Assembly (NCBI GenBank): GCA_964536015.1
Contig: CAZHVS010000011.1
Coordinates: 1-64,000, forward strand
Direction: 5' to 3'
DNA from: CAZHVS01 sp964536015
GTDB taxonomy: Bacteria; Bacteroidota; Ignavibacteria; Ignavibacteriales; Ignavibacteriaceae
Length of the DNA stretch: 64,000 bases
In this document: piece after piece, positions 36,619 to 46,141 of the stretch
How positions within the stretch are numbered: position 1 is the stretch's first letter
How the letters are laid out: the number at the start of each line of letters is the position of its first letter
The notes under the pieces: model-generated
Seen by the model: only the letters and a program-made list of their open reading frames with translations
Databases searched by the model: none
Told to the model about the DNA's origin: nothing
Position numbers and translations under genes: made by a program

Positions 36619-38112
36619 ATGAATCAAGGTATAAAAAAATATTTTTTTCTGATTATCTTACTTTTTATAACAAAGAGTTACTCTCAAATATTTGTTGCTG
36701 TAAATGGAAATGATACTACCGGAAACGGCACAATAAACAATCCTTATGGATCCATTTCAAAAGCATTGACAGTTGCATATGCTGATTCACTTATTTATGT
36801 AAGAGGCGGTACATACTATCCAACTGTTTATATTCAACCACCAAGAAGCGGGCAACCAAATAAATATATTAAAATCTGGGCTTATCCTAATGAAAAAGTT
36901 GTCATCAATTTTTCTAATTTAACTATTGCGAATTCTCGTGGGTTTCAAATCTCTAAAAAATTTATTCACCTAAAAGGACTTGAAATTTGTTACGCAAAAG
37001 ATAATGGTGTATATATTCAGGGGGATTCTAATATCGTTGAAAACTGTTCAATTCACGATAATATGGATTCTGGATTACAAATAAGTAACGCAGGAAGCTA
37101 TAATAAAATTATTAATTGTGATTCCTACAGGAATTATGATCCTGCGACAAACGGAGAGAACGCTGATGGATTTGCTGCAAAACTTGGTATAGGTCCGAAT
37201 AATGAATTTAGAGGTTGTCGTGCGTGGAATAATTCTGATGATGGTTGGGATTTGTACGAGGGTGGCGCAACTGTAATTATTGATAACTGCTGGGCATTTA
37301 GAAACGGTATTAACATATGGAACGACCCAAATTTTCAGGGAGATGGAAATGGATTTAAACTTGGCGGTAATTACTATGTTGGAACTCATATCATAACTCG
37401 TAGTGTTGCATTCGATCAACCCGGGAAAGGTTTTGATCAGAATAATAATATGGGTGGAATTACAGTGTATAACTGCACTGGCTATAGAAACGGGAATAAA
37501 AATTTTTCTTTCCCATCAAATCCAACAACAGGAAAACATATTCTTAAAAATAATATTTCATTCAGCGGTTCAACTTCTATTGTATCGACATCAGAACAAT
37601 TAAAAAATAGCTGGCTTGGTTTTACTGTTTCTAATAGTGATTTTCTAAGTCTTGATACTGCGCTTGCATTATCTCAAAGAAATTCTGATTCATCTTTACC
37701 TTATGTTAATTTTTTGCGATTAGCTAATGGAAGCAGTCTTATTAATGCCGGCGTGGATGTAGGACTTCCGTATTTTGGTTCAGCTCCGGATCTTGGTGCT
37801 TTTGAGACAGATTATCCTCAATCGGTTGATGACAAATTTCTTTCGAATGATGGTTATAACTTGTTTTCAAATTATCCTAATCCATTTAATCCATCTACAA
37901 AAATTTTATATACATTAGAAAGTTCAGAAAACGTTTGTATTAAAATATTTAGTGTGAATGGAATAGAAGTAACTACACTAATTAACGAATTTCAAAAATC
38001 AGGGAAGCATTTAATTGAATTCGATGGTAAAGATCTTCCTTCAGGAATTTATTTTGCACAAATAATTAAATCTTCCAAATCCCAAATAATTAAAATGATG
38101 TTAATAAAATAA
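36619..38112 (+). CDS. T9SS-exported pectate lyase, PL9 family
   Basis: A TTG in frame at 36613 is possible, but the ATG at 36619 is preferred (497 residues); neither has a strong ribosome site. After the signal peptide a beta-helix carries E-N-A-D-G-F-A-A-K (Asp183), S-D-D-G-W-D-L (Asp207, Asp208, Asp211) and G-N-G-F-K-L-G-G (Lys247). From memory, these match the calcium ligands Asp209/233/234/237 and the catalytic Lys273 of Dickeya Pel9A at one constant offset of 26. The T9SS domain begins at residue 417 (SNYPNPFNPS). It is an endo-acting polygalacturonate lyase on the cell surface. Confidence 0.9.
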   Translation: MNQGIKKYFFLIILLFITKSYSQIFVAVNGNDTTGNGTINNPYGSISKALTVAYADSLIYVRGGTYYPTVYIQPPRSGQPNKYIKIWAYPNEKVVINFSNLTIANSRGFQISKKFIHLKGLEICYAKDNGVYIQGDSNIVENCSIHDNMDSGLQISNAGSYNKIINCDSYRNYDPATNGENADGFAAKLGIGPNNEFRGCRAWNNSDDGWDLYEGGATVIIDNCWAFRNGINIWNDPNFQGDGNGFKLGGNYYVGTHIITRSVAFDQPGKGFDQNNNMGGITVYNCTGYRNGNKNFSFPSNPTTGKHILKNNISFSGSTSIVSTSEQLKNSWLGFTVSNSDFLSLDTALALSQRNSDSSLPYVNFLRLANGSSLINAGVDVGLPYFGSAPDLGAFETDYPQSVDDKFLSNDGYNLFSNYPNPFNPSTKILYTLESSENVCIKIFSVNGIEVTTLINEFQKSGKHLIEFDGKDLPSGIYFAQIIKSSKSQIIKMMLIK

Positions 38113-38113
38113 T

Positions 38114-39511
38114 ATGAAAAAAGTTTTTTATTCAGACAGATTGAAAATTATTCAAAAATTTCTTTTAGTATTTTTATTTATTCTCAACTCTTGTACAGTT
38201 GGGCAACATCATTCAGCATTTGTTGAATGGGATGAACTTGATGCGATACTCAAAAATATTCAATCGCCTGTTTTCCCTGGAAAAGAATTTAATATTACTA
38301 ATTATGGAGCAATTGGTAATGGAATTTCAGATTGCACAGATGCATTTAGGAAAGCAATTACAGAATGTAGTAATAGTGGTGGGGGAAAAGTTGTTGTTCC
38401 ATCAGGAGTTTATGTTACAGGTGCAATTCATTTGAAAAGCAATGTTAATTTAGTTATTTCAAAAGATGCAACAGTTAAGTTCACCCAAGATAAGAAAAAA
38501 TATTTACCAGTTGTTTTTACACGATGGGAAGGTGTTGAGTGTTATAATTACTCGCCGCTTATTTATGCTTATGGGCAAGAAAACATTGCAATAACAGGAG
38601 AAGGAATTTTAGATGGACAGGGAAGTGAAGAAAACTGGTGGTCGTGGAAAAAAGGAACAATAAATCAGAAACAGGATAGAGATAAATTATTTGAAATGGG
38701 AGAAAATAGTATTCCTGTTGAACAAAGAGTATTTGGTGACAATCATTTTTTAAGACCGAATTTTTTTCAGCCTTATAAATGCAAAAATGTTTTGGTTGAA
38801 GGTGTTAAGTTCATCAATTCTCCAATGTGGTTTTTAAATCCTGTTTTATGTGAGAATGTAATATTTAACAATGTGACAGTTGAAGGATTGGGTCCAAATA
38901 ATGATGGCTGCGATCCTGAATGTTCAAAAAATGTTTTAATTAAAAATTGCTTTTTTAATACCGGGGATGACTGCATCGCGATAAAATCGGGCAGAAATAA
39001 CGATGGCAGAAGAATAAATGTACCAAGTGAAAATATAATTGTCCAGGATTGTATTATGAAAGAGGGGCATGGTGGAGTAGTAATTGGCAGCGAGATTTCT
39101 GGTGGTGTAAAAAATGTTTTTATAGAAAATTGTAAAATGGATAGCCCTAATCTCGAAAGAGCTTTGAGATTTAAAACCAATTCTATTCGCGGTGGAGTAA
39201 TTGAAAATATATATGCAAGAAACATTTCGGTTGGTGAAGTAAGTGAAGCAGTCATAAAAGTAGATTATTATTACGAAGAAGGGGACAAAGGAAATTATAC
39301 ACCTGTTATAAGAAATCTTAAAGTACAAAACTTGCAAAGTAAGAAAAGTCAATTTGCAATTTGGATTAAGGCATACCAACGTTCACCGTTGACGGGTTTT
39401 GAATTAAGCAACTGTCAATTCAATAATGTTGAAAAAGATAATGTATTCGAAAATGTAAGTGAATACAAATTTGAAAAAATAATTATAAATGAACAACCAT
39501 TTACAAAATAG
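38114..39511 (+). CDS. Polygalacturonase-type glycoside hydrolase, GH28
   Basis: The 465-residue protein has a lipobox-like leader (F-I-L-N-S-C), so it is probably a lipoprotein. The GH28 catalytic set is complete: Asp264 in N-D-G-C-D-P, Asp285-Asp286 in T-G-D-D-C, His319 in G-H-G-G, and Arg352/Lys354 in R-F-K. It hydrolyses galacturonan, probably as an exo-enzyme on oligomers since it lacks the T9SS tail and is anchored in the envelope. It starts 2 bases after the PL9 stop, in the same transcript. Confidence 0.92.
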   Translation: MKKVFYSDRLKIIQKFLLVFLFILNSCTVGQHHSAFVEWDELDAILKNIQSPVFPGKEFNITNYGAIGNGISDCTDAFRKAITECSNSGGGKVVVPSGVYVTGAIHLKSNVNLVISKDATVKFTQDKKKYLPVVFTRWEGVECYNYSPLIYAYGQENIAITGEGILDGQGSEENWWSWKKGTINQKQDRDKLFEMGENSIPVEQRVFGDNHFLRPNFFQPYKCKNVLVEGVKFINSPMWFLNPVLCENVIFNNVTVEGLGPNNDGCDPECSKNVLIKNCFFNTGDDCIAIKSGRNNDGRRINVPSENIIVQDCIMKEGHGGVVIGSEISGGVKNVFIENCKMDSPNLERALRFKTNSIRGGVIENIYARNISVGEVSEAVIKVDYYYEEGDKGNYTPVIRNLKVQNLQSKKSQFAIWIKAYQRSPLTGFELSNCQFNNVEKDNVFENVSEYKFEKIIINEQPFTK

Positions 39512-39553
39512 GTTCATTGAATGGATTATTTATTGTAAAAAAGTGGAGCAGCG

Positions 39554-42500
39554 ATGAAGATTAGATACAAAAACTCGAATTATTTTTTAACACCTGTGAT
39601 AATTTTATTTTTTATATCGTTTTTTACAAGTTCAGTTTTTACACAGACACGAAGCAAAATAATAGGCGAAGTAAAAGATGCTCAGACAGGAGAGAAATTA
39701 ATTGGTGTAAATGTGATTTTAGTTGATACCAAACTTGGTGCTGCTACCGATGTCAATGGAAAATATTTTATTATTAATGTGCCGGTTGGAACATATAAAG
39801 TTCAGGCAAGTATGATTGGGTACGCTAAAAAAACAGTTACAGGAGTTATAGTTGCAGGTGATCGGGTTACAACAGTTGATTTTGAACTTACTTCAGATGC
39901 ACTTGTTCAACAAGAAGTTGTTGTTACTGCTGAAAGAAATTCTTTGCATCGTGAAGTGTCAAGTACTCAATTGGTAGTTACAGATGAATTAATTAGTAAT
40001 TCTTCTGGAGTAAGGGAAATTAATGCTTTGCTTGAAAAGCAACCTGGAATTTCAAGTAGCAGAAATGGATTCCTGGAAATTCGTGGTGGTTCAGCAGATC
40101 AAACTGGTACTATATTAAATGGATTATCTTATAACAATGCTGCTGTGGGTAATTCAGAAACTATTATTCCATTAAGTGCAATTGAACAGGTCTCTGTTTT
40201 ATCTGGTGGTTTCAATGCTGAATACGGAAACTTTCGTTCGGGTGTTATTAATGTTACAACAAAATCCGGTTCAAAAGATAAATATCATGGTACAATTTCA
40301 ATATCGCAAAATGTACCGCATTTAAAAAGATTTGGTCCTTATATGAAAGATGTTACTTCTTCTGCACTTCGTCCATATCTCGACCCAACTGTTGCTTTTA
40401 TTGGAACTGAAGAAGCCTGGAAGAATGATCCATATACTAAACAACAATATGAAAGTTTTACAGGATGGATTAAACAAGCTGAACTATATAATTCTACTAG
40501 ACAACCAAAAGATCAGGCAACACCGCTTGATATGTATCTGCTTGCAGCGTGGATGCATATGGCAATTCCTGATTATGAAGGTTTAGCAAAGCTTGGATAC
40601 ACAGTTCCCGAAGAGCAGAAAAAACTATTTGAAGAACATGCCTGGAATGAAGAAGGAACTGATTATAATATTGATGCTGGGTTTGGTGGACCTATTCCAT
40701 TAATAGGAGAATTTCTGGGAGATGGGACATTCTACATTTCTCATAATTCCAAAGAAAAATTTTATATTGTTCCAGTTAGCAAGAGAAGTGAAAATACTCA
40801 TGTTACACTTGGTACACTTAAAATGAATCCATTGCAATCTCTTACACTTAGTTTTAATATGATGTGGAAACGTCAGCTTGGTGTTAGTCCAATTCGACCA
40901 GCGTTTGGAGACTTTCCAGATTCAAAACGAGAAGGCGGATTCATGCCTGTGGATAATATTTATTATTTTATAAGAACTCCAGATCAATGGTATGATCCAC
41001 CATTGTTTCCATTACTTGATCAGACAACTTTAATGGGAGGAACAACTGTTAATCATGTCCTTTCACCTTCTACTTATTATGAAGCATCTTTAAGTTATCT
41101 TTCTATAAAAGATCATTCACCTAATGGTGATAACAGAGATCAGACAGCTTTAACTCATTTTGGTCCTTTTGTAGTTACAGAAATGCCTTATGGTAAATTA
41201 CAGTTTGCAGGAAGTAATAAGGTAAAAGGAATTTTTGGGACAGATACTATCTCATATACTTATCCTGGTTATGATGCAGTTCCTGGAATAGCTACACGGC
41301 GATTCAGAAGCAAAGAAGGAGATTTATATACTAATGTTCATACTCAACAATATAGAGCTAAGTTCGACATAGTATCTCAGTTTGGTGAACATCATTATGT
41401 TAAAGGTGGAATTGAATATAACCTGATAGACATTGATCATAAAATGTGGATGAAGTGGAACAACAATGCTTACAATACTTATGAATACAATTATCACAGG
41501 AAGCCAAGTCAAACCGGATTATATTTACAGGATCAAATAACTTATGAAGGAATTGTTGCTAACATTGGATTAAGAGGAGATTATTTTTATGGTGGTGGTG
41601 GCAAATGGCCAGGTGGAGATCCATTTTCGACTGATGCTTATATAAATGTTCCATTTTCAGGACAGGGTTCAGGTGCGGTTGCAGACAGCTTTTATCAAAT
41701 ACTTGCATCAGGAAGGTCTATAATCTGGGAATACTGGGAACAATATGATAAAGAGCACCCTGGATTTCTTCAACCAATTAAAAATCATTTCACCTTAAGT
41801 CCAAGATTAGGTATTGCATTTCCTGTAACAACTAATTCAAAGTTCTATTTTAACTATGGACATTTCAGATCGAATCCACCATATCATTCAATGTTTCTTA
41901 TTCGTTATAGATATACAAAAAATGGTTTGTACGATATGCCAAATCCAAACCAGGAACCACCAAAGACAGTCTCTTATGAATTAGGTGTTACTTATAATCC
42001 GATTGACAATTACATTTTAACATTATCCGGTTATTACAAAGATGTAACTGGACAATATGGTGAAATTACATATATTAATACAGCAGGAACAATTAACTAC
42101 GATAGCTGGAGCAATAATAATTATGAAGATGTGCAGGGTATTGAATTCAACATTACAAAGAGTGATAATAGCTGGTTAACAGGGTGGATTAATTTTAATT
42201 ACATGTTGAAGAAACAAGGATTAACAGGTAGAAAAACAATTACCGAAACAACTATTGATGATCCGACAAAAGGATTATATGAAGATAACACAAGTGGTTT
42301 TGTTCCGCAGCCAAGATTTACAGCCAACGTTACTTTCAAATCACCCAAAGATTTTTTTGATAATAATTGGTTAAATCAAATTACAAATAACTGGACTGCG
42401 ACTTTATATGCTGAATGGAAAGCAGGTACATATTTTACTTGGAATCCTGCTAACATACCACAAGTTGTTAATAACCTTCAATGGCCTGATTACTATATGG

Positions 42501-42850
42501 TCGATTTGAGGTTAAGTAAAGGTTTCGATCTGTTTGGATTTTCTTCTACATTCTTTTTGGATATAAGTAATATTTTTAACTTCAAAGTAAGTCTGTTAAG
42601 TAAAAAATATGCCTTCAATACAACAACGAACGACTATAACGCATATCTTGCTTCTCTCCATCTTCCAATTTATAACTCTTCTGACTATGATGATCTAAGA
42701 GCAAAAAATCCCGGTTTATATATTGCTGGTGATGACAAAGTTGGAGACTTGCGGTCCAATGATAAACCTTATATCAACGATCCAAATTACTCTTATTTTA
42801 TTTACGGATATCCGCGAGATATCTGGTTTGGTTTAAGAGTTGACTTTTAA
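39554..42850 (+). CDS. TonB-dependent receptor 2 (Oar-like)
   Basis: The 1098-residue protein has a signal peptide (about 1-31), a carboxypeptidase-regulatory-like domain (about 34-120, G-V-N-V-I-L-V-D-T-K-L-G-A-A-T-D), a plug (about 130-240, L-L-E-K-Q-P-G-I-S and V-S-V-L-S-G-G-F-N-A-E-Y-G-N-F-R-S-G-V-I) and a large barrel ending in L-R-V-D-F. The plug wording is of the Oar/CirA-like type rather than SusC. It heads a triad with a secreted beta protein and a PorV-like protein. Ligand is unproven. Confidence 0.87.
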   Translation: MKIRYKNSNYFLTPVIILFFISFFTSSVFTQTRSKIIGEVKDAQTGEKLIGVNVILVDTKLGAATDVNGKYFIINVPVGTYKVQASMIGYAKKTVTGVIVAGDRVTTVDFELTSDALVQQEVVVTAERNSLHREVSSTQLVVTDELISNSSGVREINALLEKQPGISSSRNGFLEIRGGSADQTGTILNGLSYNNAAVGNSETIIPLSAIEQVSVLSGGFNAEYGNFRSGVINVTTKSGSKDKYHGTISISQNVPHLKRFGPYMKDVTSSALRPYLDPTVAFIGTEEAWKNDPYTKQQYESFTGWIKQAELYNSTRQPKDQATPLDMYLLAAWMHMAIPDYEGLAKLGYTVPEEQKKLFEEHAWNEEGTDYNIDAGFGGPIPLIGEFLGDGTFYISHNSKEKFYIVPVSKRSENTHVTLGTLKMNPLQSLTLSFNMMWKRQLGVSPIRPAFGDFPDSKREGGFMPVDNIYYFIRTPDQWYDPPLFPLLDQTTLMGGTTVNHVLSPSTYYEASLSYLSIKDHSPNGDNRDQTALTHFGPFVVTEMPYGKLQFAGSNKVKGIFGTDTISYTYPGYDAVPGIATRRFRSKEGDLYTNVHTQQYRAKFDIVSQFGEHHYVKGGIEYNLIDIDHKMWMKWNNNAYNTYEYNYHRKPSQTGLYLQDQITYEGIVANIGLRGDYFYGGGGKWPGGDPFSTDAYINVPFSGQGSGAVADSFYQILASGRSIIWEYWEQYDKEHPGFLQPIKNHFTLSPRLGIAFPVTTNSKFYFNYGHFRSNPPYHSMFLIRYRYTKNGLYDMPNPNQEPPKTVSYELGVTYNPIDNYILTLSGYYKDVTGQYGEITYINTAGTINYDSWSNNNYEDVQGIEFNITKSDNSWLTGWINFNYMLKKQGLTGRKTITETTIDDPTKGLYEDNTSGFVPQPRFTANVTFKSPKDFFDNNWLNQITNNWTATLYAEWKAGTYFTWNPANIPQVVNNLQWPDYYMVDLRLSKGFDLFGFSSTFFLDISNIFNFKVSLLSKKYAFNTTTNDYNAYLASLHLPIYNSSDYDDLRAKNPGLYIAGDDKVGDLRSNDKPYINDPNYSYFIYGYPRDIWFGLRVDF

Positions 42851-42871
42851 TAAAAGGTAATGGAGTTTAAA

Positions 42872-45067
42872 ATGAAAAATAGATTTGTGTTAAAGTATCA
42901 AACATTTTTATTCCTTTTGATTGTCTTTATGCAGACAGGTTCTTTTTCTCAAACACCTGAAAATGAAGTTGGACAAATGAGACTTGGAAGATTATGGGGC
43001 GGAGTAATCGCACACGGTGACCAGGTGACTCTTGATTTTACAGCTGGTTTTTTCCCAAATGATTATGACATAATTCAGTACAGGGGACAATATAATGACA
43101 ATTTTTTTGGCTCTGGATTTAAACTTGCTTGCACTAAATGGATTACTCCTGTCAGAGTAGATTCTGTTTTAAATGTCGCAATATTTGGTCCAAAGAATGA
43201 TTATTATCCCAATGGAAAAGTGACAGTTCCCCTTACAAATTATGTAAGATATAAATATCCATTATTTACAATATCGAACAAAAAAATAAATCTGACAGAT
43301 TTTGGAACTTATGATCCTTCTAAATTTGGAAATAATACTTGCGATCAGATAGTCGAAGTTACTTATAAAAATGTCTTAGGTGTTGAAGTAAAAAGAAAGG
43401 TTATGTCCTGGGGACAAAACTTTAATGACAGCTATGTTATTATTGATGTTGAATTTTCTAATGTGGGTTATTATTCCAAAACAATGAGTGGACAGGATAC
43501 TCTGATTCTTGATACTCTACGGAACTTTTATATCAATATGCAGCAATCAATGGGTAATAATTTTTACTCAAATGGTTCTAATCCAGCACCATCACAAAGC
43601 GAACAAAGAACCCCAACACATGTTTGGCAGCATTATTATGGAGGTAAAATAGGTGATTCACTACGATTATTTTATTTTTATCACGCAGATGATCCAACGA
43701 CTTCTGGTGATAATATGGGTAATCCTGTAGTTACTCAAAGAGGAAGATTAATAAATACGAACTTCACTTATTATACAATTCTTCATGCTTCGGCACAACC
43801 TTATGTAAATCCCGTAGATGATGTTGATGACTTTCTTCAACCGAGAGTGACCTATATTGGTACTGATACAAAAATACCTGATCCGGGAAGTGGTGAAGAC
43901 CCTTATGGTAGTAAAAATTATTGGGCTATAAGGGGGGGATATTCACAAAAGTATCCTATGCCTAATAGCATACCAGGAACATACCATGGCATTAATAATG
44001 ATGATTTAGGTACAGCAGATTTTTCAAATTTTCCGGCAGGCACAGTTGCGAACGCTAATTCAAGAAATTTTGCCAGCTTTGGTCCTTATACATTTTTACC
44101 AGGACAAAAAATTCATGTTGTATATGCTGTTGGTACGACTGGAATTGGAATTGAGAAATCACAGGAAATTGGTGAGAAATGGTTAAATGGAACTTTAACA
44201 GATCCACCAAATATGCCCAATCCAAATACCGGTTGGCTTCCTTCAAATTTCCAATTCCCAAGTGGTGCAACTGAAATGGATAAACGAAAAGACCGATGGA
44301 TTAGCATGGGAATGGATTCAATGTTTTTAAGTGCATGGAGAGCAAAATGGAATTTTACTCACAATTATCAAATTCCTAAAACACCTCCTCCACCGGAAGA
44401 AATTTCAATTACAGGTTATGGAGATGGAGTTGAAATCAAATGGAAAGGAACCCAAGCTGAATTGTTACCTGAATTTGCTGGTTATAGGATATTAAGAAAA
44501 GCTTCAACTGTCGATACTGTGTTTTATGAAGAAATATATTCTTCAGATGAAAATGATAAAGCGGTTGAACATTTCTTTAAGGATAAAACTATGTTGTTTG
44601 GTGGACAATATTATTACTACATTCAAACAAAAGCCAGAATTTCAATGAATGATTTAAACGCTGATCCAACTACACGCGGAAAAATTATGCTTAGTAGCAG
44701 AAATCTTGTTCCCACGTTAAAAGAAAATTTTATCAATCCACCAAGACTTTCACAGGATGATATGTCAAAAATACGGATAGCTCCAAATCCTTATAACATA
44801 AATGATCCGTTATTAAATAGTTATGGGTGGAATGATAACAGGGGAATTATTTTCTTCAATCTTCCGGCAACTGTAACAATTAAAATATTTACAGAGAATG
44901 GAGATTTAATTAAAACAATTGAAAATAATACTCCTGAAAGAACTGGTTCAGTTACGTGGAATATGATTACAACAAGTCAACAGGTAATAAGCAGTGGTGT
45001 TTATATCGCTGTTTTTGAAAAACCAACCGGTGAAATATCATATCAAAAATTTGTAGTTGTTCGTTAA
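42872..45067 (+). CDS. Large exported protein of the receptor-PorV triad
   Basis: An ATG at 42860 is in frame, but GGAG lies 6 bases before ATG 42872, which I choose (731 residues, signal peptide about 1-27). The bulk is beta-rich and of unknown family. Residues about 510-595 look like a fibronectin-type domain (G-D-G-V-E-I-K-W-K-G, Y-R-I-L-R-K). The C-terminal 75 residues (I-A-P-N-P-Y-N..., T-I-K-I-F-T-E-N-G, S-S-G-V-Y-I-A-V-F) follow the T9SS sorting-domain pattern without the NYPNPFNP start. It is probably surface-exposed and works with the receptor before it. Confidence 0.7.
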   Translation: MKNRFVLKYQTFLFLLIVFMQTGSFSQTPENEVGQMRLGRLWGGVIAHGDQVTLDFTAGFFPNDYDIIQYRGQYNDNFFGSGFKLACTKWITPVRVDSVLNVAIFGPKNDYYPNGKVTVPLTNYVRYKYPLFTISNKKINLTDFGTYDPSKFGNNTCDQIVEVTYKNVLGVEVKRKVMSWGQNFNDSYVIIDVEFSNVGYYSKTMSGQDTLILDTLRNFYINMQQSMGNNFYSNGSNPAPSQSEQRTPTHVWQHYYGGKIGDSLRLFYFYHADDPTTSGDNMGNPVVTQRGRLINTNFTYYTILHASAQPYVNPVDDVDDFLQPRVTYIGTDTKIPDPGSGEDPYGSKNYWAIRGGYSQKYPMPNSIPGTYHGINNDDLGTADFSNFPAGTVANANSRNFASFGPYTFLPGQKIHVVYAVGTTGIGIEKSQEIGEKWLNGTLTDPPNMPNPNTGWLPSNFQFPSGATEMDKRKDRWISMGMDSMFLSAWRAKWNFTHNYQIPKTPPPPEEISITGYGDGVEIKWKGTQAELLPEFAGYRILRKASTVDTVFYEEIYSSDENDKAVEHFFKDKTMLFGGQYYYYIQTKARISMNDLNADPTTRGKIMLSSRNLVPTLKENFINPPRLSQDDMSKIRIAPNPYNINDPLLNSYGWNDNRGIIFFNLPATVTIKIFTENGDLIKTIENNTPERTGSVTWNMITTSQQVISSGVYIAVFEKPTGEISYQKFVVVR

Positions 45068-45085
45068 GGGGAAGTGAGAATAGTT

Positions 45086-46099
45086 ATGAAAAAATTATCT
45101 GTAAAATCTGTTTTCATTTTAACTTTTTTTCAAATCAATCTTGTTTTTTCACAGGTCAGTCTTAACAAACTTGCTCAGAGTACGATGAACTTTTTAGTTG
45201 TAGGACATTCTTCGAAAGCAAGTTCGATGGGAGAAGCTTTTACTTCAACGGGACTTGGTGTAGAAAGTATTTTTTATAATCCTGCTGGTTTAACTGATAT
45301 GACGGGACAATTTGAAGCTGCAGTAAATTACACAACCTGGATTGCTGATATTAATTATCTTAGTGGTGGATTGGCTTATAATCTTGGTGATTATGGAGTA
45401 GTTGGTCTTCATGTCTTAACAGTGGATTATGGAGTTATTCATGCAACTAGTCTTCTCACAAAGGATGAACAATCTTTGTACCCGCTTGGCTATAAAGATC
45501 TTGGAGAAATGAGTAATGTTAATGCCTATTCAGTTGGTTTGTCTTATGCCAAAGCTATAACGAATCAATTTTCAATTGGAGGTAATGTCAAAATTGCTGG
45601 ACAAAACTTAGGTGTAAGTTACTTACAGTCAGGAGCAAAGGATAACAATGCAACAAAGTTAGTCTTTGATGCTGGTGTGTTGTATAAAACAGGTTATAAA
45701 AGTTTCCGGTTTGGAATGTCATTAAGAAATTTTTCTACACATATAACAAGAGAAAAAATAGAGGAACAACTTCCTCTTCTTTTTACTTTAGGTGCGGCAA
45801 TTAATATTATGGAAGTTATTGATGAAAATATTGCAAAAGATAACGAGCTTACACTGGCAACTGATTTTCTGCATCCAAATAACTATACCGAAAGACTCAA
45901 CTTAGGATTGGAATACAAGTTTATGAATATGATTTCAATTCGGGGCGGATTTCAGACAAATCGTGATGTTGCATCTTGGTCTGTTGGAGGTGGATTCAAT
46001 ACTTTCGTTGCAGACTATGGTGTTGAAGTAAATTATTCTTTTTCAAAAATGAAGTATTTCGACAATGTTAACAGAATTTCAATGTTATTTTCCTTCTAA
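45086..46099 (+). CDS. PorV/PorQ-family outer-membrane protein
   Basis: A GTG at 45074 is in frame, but the ATG at 45086 begins a typical signal peptide and is preferred (337 residues). The mature part has S-S-K-A-S-S-M-G-E-A-F and E-S-I-F-Y-N-P-A-G-L, the hallmark of PorV/PorQ/UPF0164 beta-barrel proteins, and ends in L-F-S-F. PorV shuttles T9SS cargo from the translocon to the attachment complex. This copy, beside a receptor and a secreted protein, could be a dedicated partner for that cargo or a FadL-like channel. Confidence 0.8.
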   Translation: MKKLSVKSVFILTFFQINLVFSQVSLNKLAQSTMNFLVVGHSSKASSMGEAFTSTGLGVESIFYNPAGLTDMTGQFEAAVNYTTWIADINYLSGGLAYNLGDYGVVGLHVLTVDYGVIHATSLLTKDEQSLYPLGYKDLGEMSNVNAYSVGLSYAKAITNQFSIGGNVKIAGQNLGVSYLQSGAKDNNATKLVFDAGVLYKTGYKSFRFGMSLRNFSTHITREKIEEQLPLLFTLGAAINIMEVIDENIAKDNELTLATDFLHPNNYTERLNLGLEYKFMNMISIRGGFQTNRDVASWSVGGGFNTFVADYGVEVNYSFSKMKYFDNVNRISMLFSF

Positions 46100-46141
46100 A
46101 CAATAAACATAAAGTTTTAAAATTATTATCAAGGAGACACT

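Noticed and set aside
38773..39379. Overlapping minus-strand open frames inside the GH28 gene
   Set aside because: The GH28 reading frame has a complete catalytic set, so these are shadows of it.
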